Shown here: piece by piece, positions 1 through 10,976 of the stretch | Position numbering within the stretch: the stretch's first letter is position 1 | Layout of the letters: each line of letters starts with the position of its first letter | Source of the DNA: Capsicum annuum | Taxonomy: Eukaryota > Streptophyta > Magnoliopsida > Solanales > Solanaceae | Assembly (NCBI RefSeq): GCF_002878395.1 | Contig: NC_061117.1 | Location: 224,715,597 to 224,779,596 of the forward strand | Length of the DNA: 64,000 nucleotides | Direction: 5' to 3' | Notes under the pieces: model-generated | Told to the model about the DNA's origin: nothing | Seen by the model: the letters and a program-made list of their open reading frames with translations, nothing else | The model's database searches: none | Program-made: the position numbers and the translations under genes

Positions 1-500
1 TGGGACGGAGAAAGTATATGATTTCAACTTCACTTGAAGTAATAATGAAGGTTATGAAATACATTTAAAAAAAAAAAAAGCAATCTCATTTTTACAAGAA
101 ATATTTTAGAACTTTGAACTAAACAACTCAAACTTTATACTAATAAATAAAATTTTAACAATAACATCCAAGTTAATGCATTGCAAACAAATGACTAATA
201 TTTTATTGACTAGAATTAATTCTTATTTTTATTAATAATTATATTAATCTGTGAAATTAAAGGTTATATGTCTTTTAAAAATATTACACCAAAACAATTA
301 TTATGCAAGAACAAATAAAACAACTTTAGTAATATTTTTACATGTATGTTTATGTAAGACCTTTTTTTAAATGTTCTCTTTAAGCCACTAATTTTATTGA
401 GACGCCTTGTGCATATATTGTTATCGTATAACTCGTATAGAAGACAGTTCCTAAAATAACTAACTCATTTTACAAAAAATCCATCCGATCTACCAAACTA
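1..500. other. AT-rich non-coding sequence, probable intron
   Basis: Very AT-rich sequence with no recognisable exon or repeat boundary. It lies downstream of PRAT exon 1 in gene direction, so it is probably intron 1. Confidence 0.4.
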
Positions 501-895
501 ATCAAATTGCACCTATTAAATAGTAAAATTGTATAAAAAATTACGTCTCTATTTTTACGTCTCTCTATTTCTACTAGTATTTCTACTAGTTTATTTTTAC
601 ACTTAATTGACAATAAATTAATCAAATTGCACCTATTAAATAGTTGATAAAACGGAGTAAAATTGCATTAAAAGGTTACTCTGTATCAACAAGGTAGTGG
701 TAAGGTCTATGTTTAATTCCAACTTAACCAGATTGCACTTATTAAATATTCGATAAATCGGAGTAAAATTGCATAAAAATTTACTGTACACACATTAATT
801 CCAGCTCAATCAACAACAAATTAACCAAATTGCAGTTATTAAATAGTCGATAAAACGGAATAAAATTGAACAAAAAGTTTACCGTATCCGAAAAT
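501..895. repeat. Degenerate tandem repeat of about 100-120 bp, four copies, in PRAT intron 1
   Basis: A block with core CAAATTGCACCTATTAAATA, then a GATAAAACGGAGTAAAATTG-like segment and TTTACTGTA, recurs from about 501, 621, 730 and 823. The last copy runs across the exon 1 donor site. Copies differ by substitutions and small indels, so the duplication is old. Confidence 0.6.
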
Positions 896-1084
896 GGAAC
901 CCATGAAAGCGCCGGCAGCAGAGTCACCGGCGAACCTAAGAAAGCAAACAACAGGACTAGACGGAATAGCAGTGGTTAATGCATTGAATTGAGAATTCGA
1001 ATCGGGTATCGGGTTATTCACCGGACTAGTTGTTCCGATGTCCGAATCGGATTCGGAGTTCGGAGAGTTCGCCGGCGTCGCCAT
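883..1084 (-). CDS. PRAT/Tim17-Tim22-Tim23 family protein, first exon only (partial)
   Basis: The ATG is at 1084-1082, and 67 codons run to a donor, seen on the minus strand as TTCGGATACG|GTAAAC, with the last exon base at 883. The N-terminus is rich in Ser, Asn and Asp. It is followed by a segment reading [20 protein letters not shown] then FGYG, which is the start of the first membrane helix of plant PRAT proteins of the HP20/At5g55510 type. Such proteins sit in organelle inner membranes and act in protein or amino-acid transport. The reading ends in phase 1. The remaining exons must lie below 883 or off the window; I could not recognise exon 2 in 1-880. Family assignment rests on this one conserved stretch. 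A Mutator-like element lies about 190 bp upstream of the ATG. Confidence 0.7.
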
Positions 1085-1270
1085 TTTGAAAAAATGATAA
1101 ACCCTAAAGTTTAGTCAATTAGATATTTTGGTGGATTTTGTATAGATATGAATATTTGGATAACGACAAATTTGGTCTGCCAAACAGAGTGCTACTGTCG
1201 AAACGACAGCGTTTATCTTCTCGCACCCAAATCCAATGGGGGTGTTGTAGAGGTAAAAGGTTAAAAAAAA

Positions 1271-2410
1271 GCCAAATTGGTAACGCTCAAGCTTATTGTC
1301 AAAATTCACTTACACACCTAAACTAAGATTTGTTCCTATCAGGTCCTACACCCCTCACATTTTGTTCCAATTAGACCCCTATCAGTAAAAAGTTCAAGTG
1401 TGTGTTGCACACACGCAATGACGTGGCAAAATTAGCTAATTGGAAGCTGACAGGTGGCATTGTGGGTTCAATAATTATTAAAAATTAATAATAATCTTTT
1501 TAAAAAAAGTATATACAAATGGCAATGAGGAAATTATAAAAAATAATTCTAAAATTATTTAAAAAATTAAAAAAACTGATTACTTAAAAAAATTATAATT
1601 TTTTTTAAAAATGAAATAAATTATTAAAAAATCATTTAAAAATAAAAATTAATTATTAAAAAAATTATACAAATTTTTAAAAAATGAAAATAAAAATGGC
1701 ATTGAGGATATAAATTATGAAAAAATAATTATTAAATTATTTGAAAAATCAAAATAAAAAACTAATTTTTAAAAAAAAATATGATTTTTTTTAAAAATGA
1801 AATAAATTATTAAAAAATTATTTTAAAAAAAAAATTATTAAAAAAATTATAAAACTTTTTAAAAAATAAAAATAAAAAATGGCATTGAGGATCCAAATTA
1901 TTAAAAAATAATTATAAAATTATTTTAAAAAATAAAAATAAAATCCTCATTAAAAAAAAGAAATTATAAAATTATTTAAAAAATAAAAAACTAATTATTA
2001 AAAAGAAATTATAAAAAAAATTAAAAAATAAAAATAAAACTCCCCCACCTAACCCCAGCCCCCAGCGTATTNNNNNNNNNNNNNNNNNNNNNNNNNNNNN
2101 NNNNNNNNNNNNNNNNNNNNNNNNNNNNNNNNNNNNNNNNNNNNNNNNNNNNNNNNNNNNNNNNNNNNNNNTTATTAAAAAAATTTGGGGCCCTCACTGC
2201 CACTTGGCATCTTTTTATTTGTAAATTAGTAAAAAAAATGCTACTCACGCACCTCCCACGAAGGCACTGCACGCGCAGTGCCACATAGGCAAAAAAGGCC
2301 CAATTGGAACAAAATGTGGAGGATTTAGAGGCCTGATAGGAACAGGCCTTAGTTTTGGTGTCTAAGTAAATTTTTGCAACAAGTTTGAGTGTCTATCGTT
2401 GCCTTTAGCC
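1271..2410. mobile_element. Non-autonomous Mutator-like (MULE) foldback element with long TIRs
   Basis: The terminal inverted repeats are about 120-140 bp (about 1271-1400 and 2285-2410). The left one contains TTCCTATCAGGTCCTAC and CACATTTTGTTCCAATT, and the same words occur reverse-complemented on the right. The element is flanked by a perfect 10-bp direct repeat TTAAAAAAAA at 1261-1270 and 2411-2420; a following G on both sides allows 11 bp. Long TIRs with a 9-11 bp target duplication are the Mutator signature. The interior has no coding capacity: it is A-rich and has three tandem copies of a 177-183 bp unit, each starting at an ATGGCAWTGAGGA word (1519, 1696, 1879). An assembly gap interrupts it. 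It sits in the presumptive promoter of the PRAT gene. Confidence 0.8.
2072..2171. other. Assembly gap (100 N)
   Basis: Exactly 100 unknown bases, the usual size of a scaffold gap of unknown length. It falls inside the low-complexity interior of the Mutator-like element, which probably defeated assembly. Confidence 0.99.
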
Positions 2411-2499
2411 TTAAAAAAAAGACTGATAAACTTTTAAACATACACATTAAATAACTAAAATGGGTAAAAATAACACAAGGATTCCTGATAATTTGCATA

Positions 2500-2790
2500 A
2501 TTATTAAAAATTTCAATTTTGGATCTATCGAGATATCTAATTAGCTTCCAATACATCCAACGAAGATACAATTTTCCTTTGTAAAGATACATAATTAGCT
2601 TCTGATGCATTTTTTCGATTTTGAATCTGTCGAGATACATAATACATCTAATAAAGATACATTTTTTCCTTCTAAAGATGCATAATTAGCTCCCGATACA
2701 CTTTTTTTTTCGATTTTGGATCTGTCAAGATACATAATTAGCTCCCTGATACATCCAACAAAGACACATAATTTGTTGAAATTTTTGTAA
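2500..2790. repeat. Degenerate tandem repeat with GATACATAATTAGCT core
   Basis: Three or four imperfect copies of a block of about 90 bp, with the words CGATTTTGGATCTGTCGAGA and GATACATAATTAGCT and 'atacatccaacaaagatac', occupy this stretch. The same GATACATAATT word recurs at 23925-24125, so both belong to a dispersed AT-rich repeat. Confidence 0.6.
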
Positions 2791-3349
2791 TTACTTTGTA
2801 AGGGTGGAGATTTGTGTAAATATGATATATTAAGGTATATACTTATGTTTTTTTTTCCTAATGGTAGCTCAATGCACAAGCTCCCGTTGGATCAATGGTG
2901 GAGTCAAAATTTTCGCGAAAGAGTGTTAGAATATATATAAGTAAATTCACCAAAAAAGTCAAGAAATGTCACCAAAATTGATGGAATTGGCCCTAAAAAA
3001 GCCATTTAGGTTCGTTAGCGACTAACTACATAGTGTAATTTTCAGACCGACATCCCTCAATTGCATATAGCTCCACTAGGGAATTTTAAGAAGGATCGAA
3101 CTACACGAAACAATTGTACACAACCTTATTCTGCACTAATAACTATAGTTAGGTGATAGAAAAGTTGCACAAGGCACAACATTCATCTAGTTGCTCACAT
3201 TTTGTAGGAAAATATGGAGTTGATATGCTCATTAGCACAGTGCATTAGATCTTCTTGAGTAAAAATGAAAAACAAGAAATATTATTTGTTATTATCCTTC
3301 TACGGTACTAGAATATGTATTAATATAACACTAACTTCAACTTTAGTTC
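2791..3349. other. Intergenic sequence, nothing recognised
   Basis: I see no gene, splice-consistent exon or bounded repeat here. It adjoins the 3' LTR of the copia element, whose left end is not sharply defined and could extend into this stretch. Confidence 0.4.
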
Positions 3350-4294
3350 AATGTTTAAAAACAAGAACACAATGAAGTACAGAAAATACCCTCGACACAA
3401 GATCAAAGTGATCTTTCTACGAAGTGTATTTTATTTTCAGAATTAAGATGAAACAGAAATTTTAGACCAAGTCCCCCGAGTTCACGGAGTTTCCTTAAGG
3501 AATAATTCTCCTCACTGTACCCGAGGTTATGGAATTTTTCTCCCAGGATAAAATGGTCTTCAATCCAATTATAAAGGTACCTCAAATCGTTGGATTCCAC
3601 GAACGCACTCAACGATTTGAATGATCACACAGAATATTTTTAAGAGAAGAAGAGTTTTTATTCTGAAAATTTCGTATCAAAACCTGTGAATGAATGTAGG
3701 TTTATATAGCCTATCAGATGCCTCTTCGAAAAGGTGGCAGTGGTTCACTGAAATGGTGACTTTTCTGGAAATTCATGTCTGTTTATCCAAAGAACGTGTC
3801 CTTCTCCGAACAGATATACCAGTTCACGAAATAGTGTATCATTTCGCTAAACAATTGCATCAGTTCGAAGCAGTGCATCAGTTCAGGAAACACTATTTCG
3901 AAATTTGCATGCATGCATATAAATGGAGGATTAAAAACACAAAACTGTTGCGTTTTTCCCTTTGACATTCGGATTAAATTTCTATCAAATAAACTTTGTC
4001 CAAAAAGATAGATCTCATCGATTGATCATTTGCCAAATCCAAGTCCGAAGTCAAAGCCGAAGCCGAGCGAGCGATGACGACGATGACGCGAGGCATCTCT
4101 TATTTCTCGCCTCACTTAGCATGTGGAAATGTGTTTCACAATATAAACACTTTAAAGCTTCTTTCTCCCACCAATGTGGGAGAATTTTAGTAAGCTTTCC
4201 TATTTTGAGCGCACTTTTCATTTTGGTGTAAACTCAATTTTTTCTTCCACTTAATTCCTTTCATTTTCCATTCAAACACACACATAGAACCCAA
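3350..4294 (-). repeat. 3' LTR of copia-1
   Basis: On the minus strand it begins TTGGGTTCTATGTG next to the polypurine tract. It contains a TATA box (GGCTATATAAACC, about 3699-3712) followed by a pyrimidine-rich leader, as expected for U3-R-U5. Only 3954-4294 has a counterpart at the other end. The 3' limit near 3350 is a guess from the end of the LTR-like leader and is uncertain by about 100 bp. Open frames within 3403-4231 are not genes. Confidence 0.65.
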
Positions 4295-4869
4295 AAATCC
4301 CCCACATGAATGGGGAATGACTATTTTTTGAAAAACTTTATGGATAAGTATGTGATCATCAAGTAAAGACTGATTGTATCTGGATAAGTGGGTTTCCCTT
4401 TGAACTTTTCGTAGTGAACATGCATCGGATGCACTCGGTCAATCAGTAGATTTGATATCTTTGAACGGTCGAGCTTTAATGTACACCTAGACAACACATG
4501 TCACACAACCAGCCTTTTACCGTTTATAGTTCTCACGGTTTTGTTCTTTTCAGCCATGAACATGCCCCGGTTTCATGAGAGCTTAGAGAATAGGCCTTTA
4601 CTTACATTCTCCTTGAATCGGCTTCCACTTCGCCCTCACATAGGTGATTTCTAAAAGTTCAATCCTATAGATTAAACTATTTGGTCAAATCTGCTAAATT
4701 TAGATAATCATTAAAAGACTTTTCACCTTAAGTCTTATCCTAATTTATGATACATTGTCTGTATCATGAGAATGGGTTGGGTAATTGATAATGTTGAACC
4801 TGTTAGACACAACTTTGTTAGATCTCCTTGAACCTAGCTATTGGGATCTCTAGTCTGCTAGGTAGAGTT
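4295..4869 (-). other. copia-1 3' untranslated region and polypurine tract
   Basis: This sequence lies between the RNase H end and the 3' LTR. It holds the polypurine tract (about 4297-4305) that primes plus-strand synthesis in LTR elements. No coding sequence was recognised. Confidence 0.5.
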
Positions 4870-6234
4870 ACTGCCATGCTGACTTGTCCTAGGCCTTAAA
4901 CCCATTCCCTTGGATTATCTTTCTACTCCTTCTCTAGATAGTCCTTTCGTAAGTGGATCCGACATATTATCCTTTGACTTTATATAGTCAACAGTGATAA
5001 TTCCACTAAAGAGAAGTTCCCTAACGGTATTATATCTCCGTCGTATGTGACGAGATTTACCGTTGTACATCATGCTCCTGCCCTACCTATTGTCGCTTGG
5101 CTATCACAGTGTATACATACTGGTGCCACTGAGTTGGGCCAATACGGAATATCTTTCAAGAAATTTCGGAGCCATTCTGCTTCTTCACCAGCTTTATCCA
5201 ATATGATAAATTCAGATTTCATTGTAGAGCGAGCAATACAAGTCTATTTGGATGATTTCCAAGAGACTGCTCCTTCACCGATAGTAAATACATCTCCACT
5301 TGTGGATTTTACTTCGTTCGATCTGGTGATTCAATTTGCATCACTATATCCTTCAAGTATCGCAGGATATTTATTATAATGCAAGGCATAATCTTAAGTG
5401 TATTTAAGACACCCCAAAACTCTTTTCATTGCCATCCAATGAGTTTTGTTGTGATTATTCATGTACCGACTCAATTTACTAATAGCGCATGCTATGTCTG
5501 GTCGTGTACAATTCATTATATACATTAAACATCCCAGTACTCTTGCGTACTCCAATTGTGAGTCACTTTCACCTTCATTCTTTCGAAGTGCAAAACTCAC
5601 ATCCAATGGAGTCTTGGCAATACCGAATTCCATATACTTAAACTTGTCAAGTACATTTTCGATATAATGAGACTGTGACAATGCCAACCCTTGTGGAGTT
5701 CCATGGATTCTTATACCTAGGATCTCATCTGCAACTCTAAGGTCTTTCATATCAGACTTGCTCTCGAGCATTCGTTTCATTGCATTTATGTCAGAAATGT
5801 ATCTGCTGATGATCAATATATCATCCACATATAAACATACAATGACTTGGTGATTTGGAGTGTCTTTAATATAAACACATTTATCACATTCATTTATTTT
5901 GAATCCGTTTGCCAACATGGTTTGGTCAAACTTCGCATGCCATTGTTTTGGTGCTTGCTTTAGTCCATACAATGACTTAATAAGTTTACACACCTTGTTT
6001 TCCTTTCCTGGAATCACAAAACCCTCAGGTTGTTCCATGTATATTTCTTCCTCTAATTCTCCATTTAGGAAAGCAGTTTTCAAATCCATTTGATGGATTT
6101 CAAGACCATATACTGCAGCCAAGGCAATTAACATTTGAATCGATGTTATCCTTGTTACTGGCGAGTATGTATCGAAGTAATCAAGGCCTTCTTTTTGTTT
6201 GAAGCCTTTTACTACAAGTCTTGCCTTGTATTTG
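4870..6234 (-). pseudogene. copia-1 reverse transcriptase and RNase H (broken)
   Basis: The minus strand encodes a copia reverse transcriptase. Visible motifs are KTAFLNGELEEEIYMEQPEGF, here cited by its positions around 6040-6095, SLYGLKQAPKQW and the catalytic YVDD box in VCLYVDDILI. The frame from 6134 stops at 5394 at a TAA in the helix after KRVLGCLKYT. RNase H sequence continues in frame after this stop, from 5393 down to about 4870, including SDANW, GKSRHIRRRH-like and DPLTKGL-like segments. The 5' part of the domain is cut off at 6234 by the solo LTR. This is a transposon remnant, not a host gene. Confidence 0.85.
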
Positions 6235-9200
6235 TGTAATACCCCGAAAAATCCAAACCAATATTAGAGCCATGTACCAAGCCCATGTATAGTACATCAT
6301 GGTTCTTTTATAGTTTTATGAGTAAGTTAGATGTATATTAAGGCTTCAAATAACTCCCAGCTATCAGACGAATCAAAACATTCCTTACCGATTGAATTCT
6401 TGAGAAGGATATTGGTATATACAACTTCAAACGAGAATATCTCTCATTATACTTGAAATTTTTTATCTCATGACCTATCAACAGATAGATAATTGAATTA
6501 GCTTTCCAATGATACCAATTTTGCCTAAATTCGATATTGGAGCAAAGAGTTATTCCTATTTTACTACAGCATGTCAGGCTGGAAACAGTGTGACGACATT
6601 CGTGATAGCTTACCACATTTGTGACGCCCTATCACGAAGGTCGCCAGCCTTAGGCAGAAACCAGCTCCTAAGTGACGACATTCGTGGTAGCTTACCATAT
6701 TTGTGACGCCCTATCACGAAGGTCGTCCGCCTTACGCAGAAACCAGCTCCTAAGTGACGACATTCGTGATAGCTTACCACATTTGTGACGCCCTATCATG
6801 AAGGTCGTCATCCTTAGGAAGAAACCAGCTCCTAAGTGACGACATTCGTGATAGCTTACCACATTTGCGACGCCCTATCACGAAGGTCATCAGCCTTAGG
6901 CAGAATCCAGCTTCTGTGTGACGACATTTTTTACGGCCTGTCACATTTTTGACGCCTTGTCATAAATGTCGTCAGGCTTAGGCAGAAACCAGCAATTCCA
7001 GCTTCTGTGTGACAATATTTTTTACGGCTTGTCACATTTTTTGATGCCTTGTAACAAATATCGTCAGCTATGATTTTCAACAACTGGGAATTTATTTCAT
7101 AATGGTATTTTGGTCATTTCCTTTACCTTCCATGACTTATACACCTAAAGAGGCGTAATTTTCTCATTTTTTTCTTCAGTTACGCATCTCAAAAACCCTC
7201 TCTTATGCTCTCAACCATAAGATTAGGGTTTCCATCAAACTCATCTCTCAAAAGCAAGATTCAAGCCTTTTTCCAAGATAATTGAGAATTAAGTTTCCCA
7301 ATCCAAGAACTCTCCAGCAAATCATCAAGGTTTCCTTTCTAAGGTATGCGTAGTGTTCATCTATGGATCCAATCCATTCATAGAGCTCAAGAACCATGTT
7401 TTAAATATTATTTTGTAAACTTTTTGTGGTGATATGAGTATGTACATGTTGACGATTGTTGTTTAAGTTTCAATGTGATGTCTAAAGGTGTTTTCATGAA
7501 ATATATATGTTTGTTAATTGAAAACCATGAACTTTAGGTGGTTTAATATGGTGCAAGTATGAAACTCACCTATGCCTTAAAGAATGCATGCAAGGTGTTT
7601 GATAAAATGCTTAGGATGCTAGAAATTCATGTTTGTATGGTTCTATGATGTCCAAATGACAAGTCCATGTTAGCTATATACTTCAATATGAATCCCATGT
7701 TTTTCATGTGTTGCTATTATGGTGGTATGGAGCATGTAAGATAATGGAGATATACAATATGTATACGAAATATATCCATGCATTCCCTACAATGTTTAAG
7801 ATGTTGAATAACTATATGAAATATGATATCCCCTACTTATGATATTATGAATTGTGGACTCAAATCTTGTGATCAAGTCATGTCATGTGTGTCAGTTTTC
7901 TTCTATCGAGTCCTAGGGGTATTCGTACCCAAAAAACATAGTTGTGTGCCTAGAGCCATGGTATGTTGTCACGATAATCTCAGTCAAGCTATAATCTATA
8001 GAACTCAGTTAGTCATGTGACTCAGGAAACCTCAGAAATCTCATGATCTCAGTCAAGTCTCAGATAATAGTACTACTCCGTCAGTCAATGGAAGTCAGTT
8101 AATTTGTCCATGTACAATCAGTTGAATCATGTTTAGTCTCTTCATATGGGAGTAGAAGTTAGCATCGAGTGAACCCAAGGATGGGGACTCACCTACCGGT
8201 TTAGGGTGTGTTTCTTAGCAGTCATCGTTGTGTTCCAGAACTACGTAGCCAACGTAGGTTGAGACATCTTAGCCTGTCAGATTAGGGTTGATGAGATGGC
8301 TTAACCTGTCAGTTTAGGGTTTCTACCATTCTCCTTTCGAATACCTGCCAGCTAAGGGTCACCCACAACTGTCCTTACCAGTGGCGCGGTATTAACACCA
8401 TTCCAGTCGGGGCAGATATTGGACCCCAACTTAGCTATATGCGTTATTGGGGCATGTCGATTAAACAACTACCTCCCACAATTTCAGAATTAGTCTCAGT
8501 AAAAGAACTCAGATAGGTCTTCAGATTTCAGTATTCAGGACTATCAGGTACAGTCAGACTCAGTTACAATACGGAACTCAGATAGTTCCATCAAATTCAG
8601 GATTGTCAGATACAGTCGCCCATGTTATCAGAATTTCAGTATCAGTCATGTTAGCCATTAGTAAACCATGTATTAGCATACAGGACTAGCTATCATGCAC
8701 CCACGACTTCAGTTACTATGTATGCATGTTTGTACTCTTACGTTCATATCAATCAGATAGTTAGCATTGTTCATGCATGCAAACCCTGTTTATATTTAGC
8801 TTACCTTACTCATATACTCAGTACATTCCCTCGTACTGACGCATTTGCGCTATGGTACTTTCTTTTCATGTTACATCATAGGTGCAGAGACACGATCTCC
8901 ATATCGGCAGTAGCAGTAGCATTTCCAGTCGCAGAGATTCAGTGAGTCTTCTTCATTCGAGGACAATATGATTTGATTTATTCATTATTATTTTAGCCAG
9001 TTATCAGTTTACGGAGTTAGTTGGAGACATGTTCCTTCAACTCCTTATTCATAAAGCACTTAGAGGCTTTCAGATTCAGTATTTAGACTTATGTTCAGAT
9101 TTGATTCAGTTTTCAGCTATTTTGGGTATCTTTCACCCATATGGATATTATGTTTTGACAGATTCTTTATTCAGTTGAACCTTATGGCCTACATGTTCAT

Positions 9201-9326
9201 GTTTTCCGCATTAATACGTTATATATGCAATGTACAGGTACAGATATCAGTCATGGGTTAGCTTGTGGTCCCTCGGGGTCATGACCACCGTATAGCATTT
9301 TGATTCAGAAAAATCGAGGCGTTACA
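6235..9326 (+). mobile_element. Solo LTR of a Ty3/gypsy-type element, 3.09 kb, nested in copia-1
   Basis: The sequence begins TGTAATACCCCG and ends CGAGGCGTTACA, the start and end typical of long LTRs of plant gypsy (Tekay/Del-like) elements. It is flanked by near-identical 5-bp repeats, ATTTG at 6230-6234 and ATTTT at 9327-9331. Removing it rejoins the copia coding sequence on both sides. There is no gag-pol interior and no second LTR, so it is best read as a solo LTR left by recombination between the two LTRs. Contents are an 82-bp tandem array (6590-7069), a leader-like AACCCTCTC-rich stretch near 7190, and a region rich in CAGTCAG-type words (about 8030-8700). Open frames inside it do not resemble proteins. 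Confidence 0.75.
6590..7069 (+). repeat. 82-bp tandem repeat, about 5.8 units, each with a hairpin
   Basis: Units start with GTGACGACATTCGTGATAG at 6590, 6672, 6754, 6836 and 6918 (exactly 82 bp apart) and at 7009 after a 9-bp insertion. Units 1, 3 and 4 hold a perfect 10-bp inverted repeat TTCGTGATAG...CTATCACGAA, extending to about 15 bp with one mismatch. Units 5 and 6 are diverged. It lies in the upstream (U3) part of the LTR. Confidence 0.9.
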
Positions 9327-9372
9327 ATTTTTCAATAGTACCATCCGTTTTTCAATAGTACCATCCGTTACA
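9327..9372. repeat. Short tandem duplication at the solo LTR junction
   Basis: The word TTTTCAATAGTACCATCCGTT occurs twice in direct succession beside the solo LTR, and GTTACAATTT occurs on both sides of the duplicated block. This looks like repair-associated duplication after insertion or LTR recombination. Confidence 0.7.
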
Positions 9373-10950
9373 ATTTCCATGTATGGTTGCTTAAGATTGA
9401 ATCAATCTCACTATTGACTGCCTCTTTCCAAAAAAGATGAGTCCGAAGATGTCATCGCTTCCTTAAATGTTTGAGGCTCATTTTCTAAGAGAAATGTTAC
9501 AAAATTCGATCCAAACAAAGTAGACGTTCTTTGACGTGTACTACGTCTTGAATTTTCTTCATTATGTACATTCTCACTTAGTTCATCTCGAGGTCGTTTA
9601 GACCCCCCACTAGACTGTTCATTTCTAGTTTTATATGAATAAATGTTTTCAAAGAATTTAGCATTGCCTGATTCAATTATCATATTTTCATTAATATCCG
9701 AATGTTCGGATTTATGAACCAAAAATCAACATGCTTTACTACTTTTAGCATATCCTATGAGCACACAGTCCACCGTCTTAGGTCCTATCTTAATCCTTTT
9801 AGGCATAGAAATTTGGACCTTTGCTAGACACTCCCACACTTTGAAATATTTCAAGTTGGGTTTCCTTCCTTTCCATTTTTCATAAGGAATTGATTGTGTC
9901 TTACTATGGGGAACTCTGTTGAGTATACGATTGGCTGTAAGGATAGCCTCCCCCCATAAGTTTTGCGATAAATCAAAACTTATAAGCAAGGCATTCATCA
10001 TTTCCTTCAAAGTTTGATTTTTTCTTTTCGCAATTCCATTAGATTGAGGTGAATAGGGGATCGTAGTTTGATGGACAATTTCATTCTCTACACATATTTC
10101 GGTGAAAGGAGACTCATATTCTCCGCCCCTATCACTTCTTATCATTTTTATATTTTTATCTAACTGATTTTCAACTTCAATTTTATATTGCCTAAACGCA
10201 TCTATTGCTTCATCCTTACTATTTAGCAAATAGACATAACAATATCTAGTGCAATCGTCAATAAAAGTTATGAAATACTTTTTCCCGCTACATGATGGTA
10301 TTGACTTCATATCACAAATATCAGTGTGTATTAAGTCTAAAGGATTGAAATTCCTTTCAACGGACTTATAAGGATGCTTTGCATACTTTGATTCCACACA
10401 CATTTGACACTTTGATTTATTGCACTCAAAATTGGCAAAACTTCTAAGTTAATCAGTTTTCGTAACATTTTATAATTAACATGGCCTAAACGTTCATGCC
10501 ATAAATCATAAGACTCAAGCAAATAAGAAGAATTTAAACTTTTATTTATTTCAACATTCATTACATTCATCTTATAAAACCCTCAGTGAGATAGCCTTTT
10601 CCTACATACATTTCTCCTTTGCTAATTACAATTTTTTCAGAAACGGTTACATATTTGAATCCGTTCTTGTCTAGAAGTGAAAACAGAAATTAAATTCCTA
10701 CGTAACTCCGGAACATACAAGACATTGTTAAGTGTCAAGACCTTTCCTGAAGTCATTTTCAAGCATATTTTTTCGGTTCCTTCTACCTTAGCAGTAGCGG
10801 AGTTAGCCATGTTGATCATTTCTTCTACTTGAGCCGAAGCGAATGACGAACAAAACTCTTTGTTGGCACATACATGGTGGGGGCACCAGACTCCATCCAC
10901 TATTCGCGAGGATTCCCCACCAAGTTGCATTCTGAGAACATAGCACATAG
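9373..10950 (-). pseudogene. copia-1 protease and integrase with connection region (broken)
   Basis: Read right to left on the minus strand, the region shows a degenerate protease near 10948-10637 with an RHVCANKE-like match and LNNVLYVPELRRNLIS. Next come the integrase zinc-binding part (WHERLGHVNYKML, then a CVWNQS/CVESKY segment) and the catalytic core ([30 protein letters not shown]). The C-terminal part ends near [17 protein letters not shown], and 9722-9411 is the low-complexity link to reverse transcriptase. It is broken by frameshifts and stops (near 10948, 10570, 10403 and 9725). Confidence 0.85.
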
Positions 10951-10976
10951 ATCATCGCATTCTTTGTTGGATCCAA

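Noticed and set aside
3690..4231. Plus-strand open frames of 89-91 codons
   Set aside because: They lie antisense within the copia-1 3' LTR and its leader and match no protein family.
5047..5379. Plus-strand open frame of 110 codons
   Set aside because: Antisense to the copia-1 RNase H region.
6590..7069. CRISPR-like regular repeats
   Set aside because: Units are contiguous with no unique spacers, in a plant LTR.
7823..8945. Two plus-strand open frames inside the solo LTR
   Set aside because: Short, Cys-rich chance frames in repeat DNA. No start context or domain.
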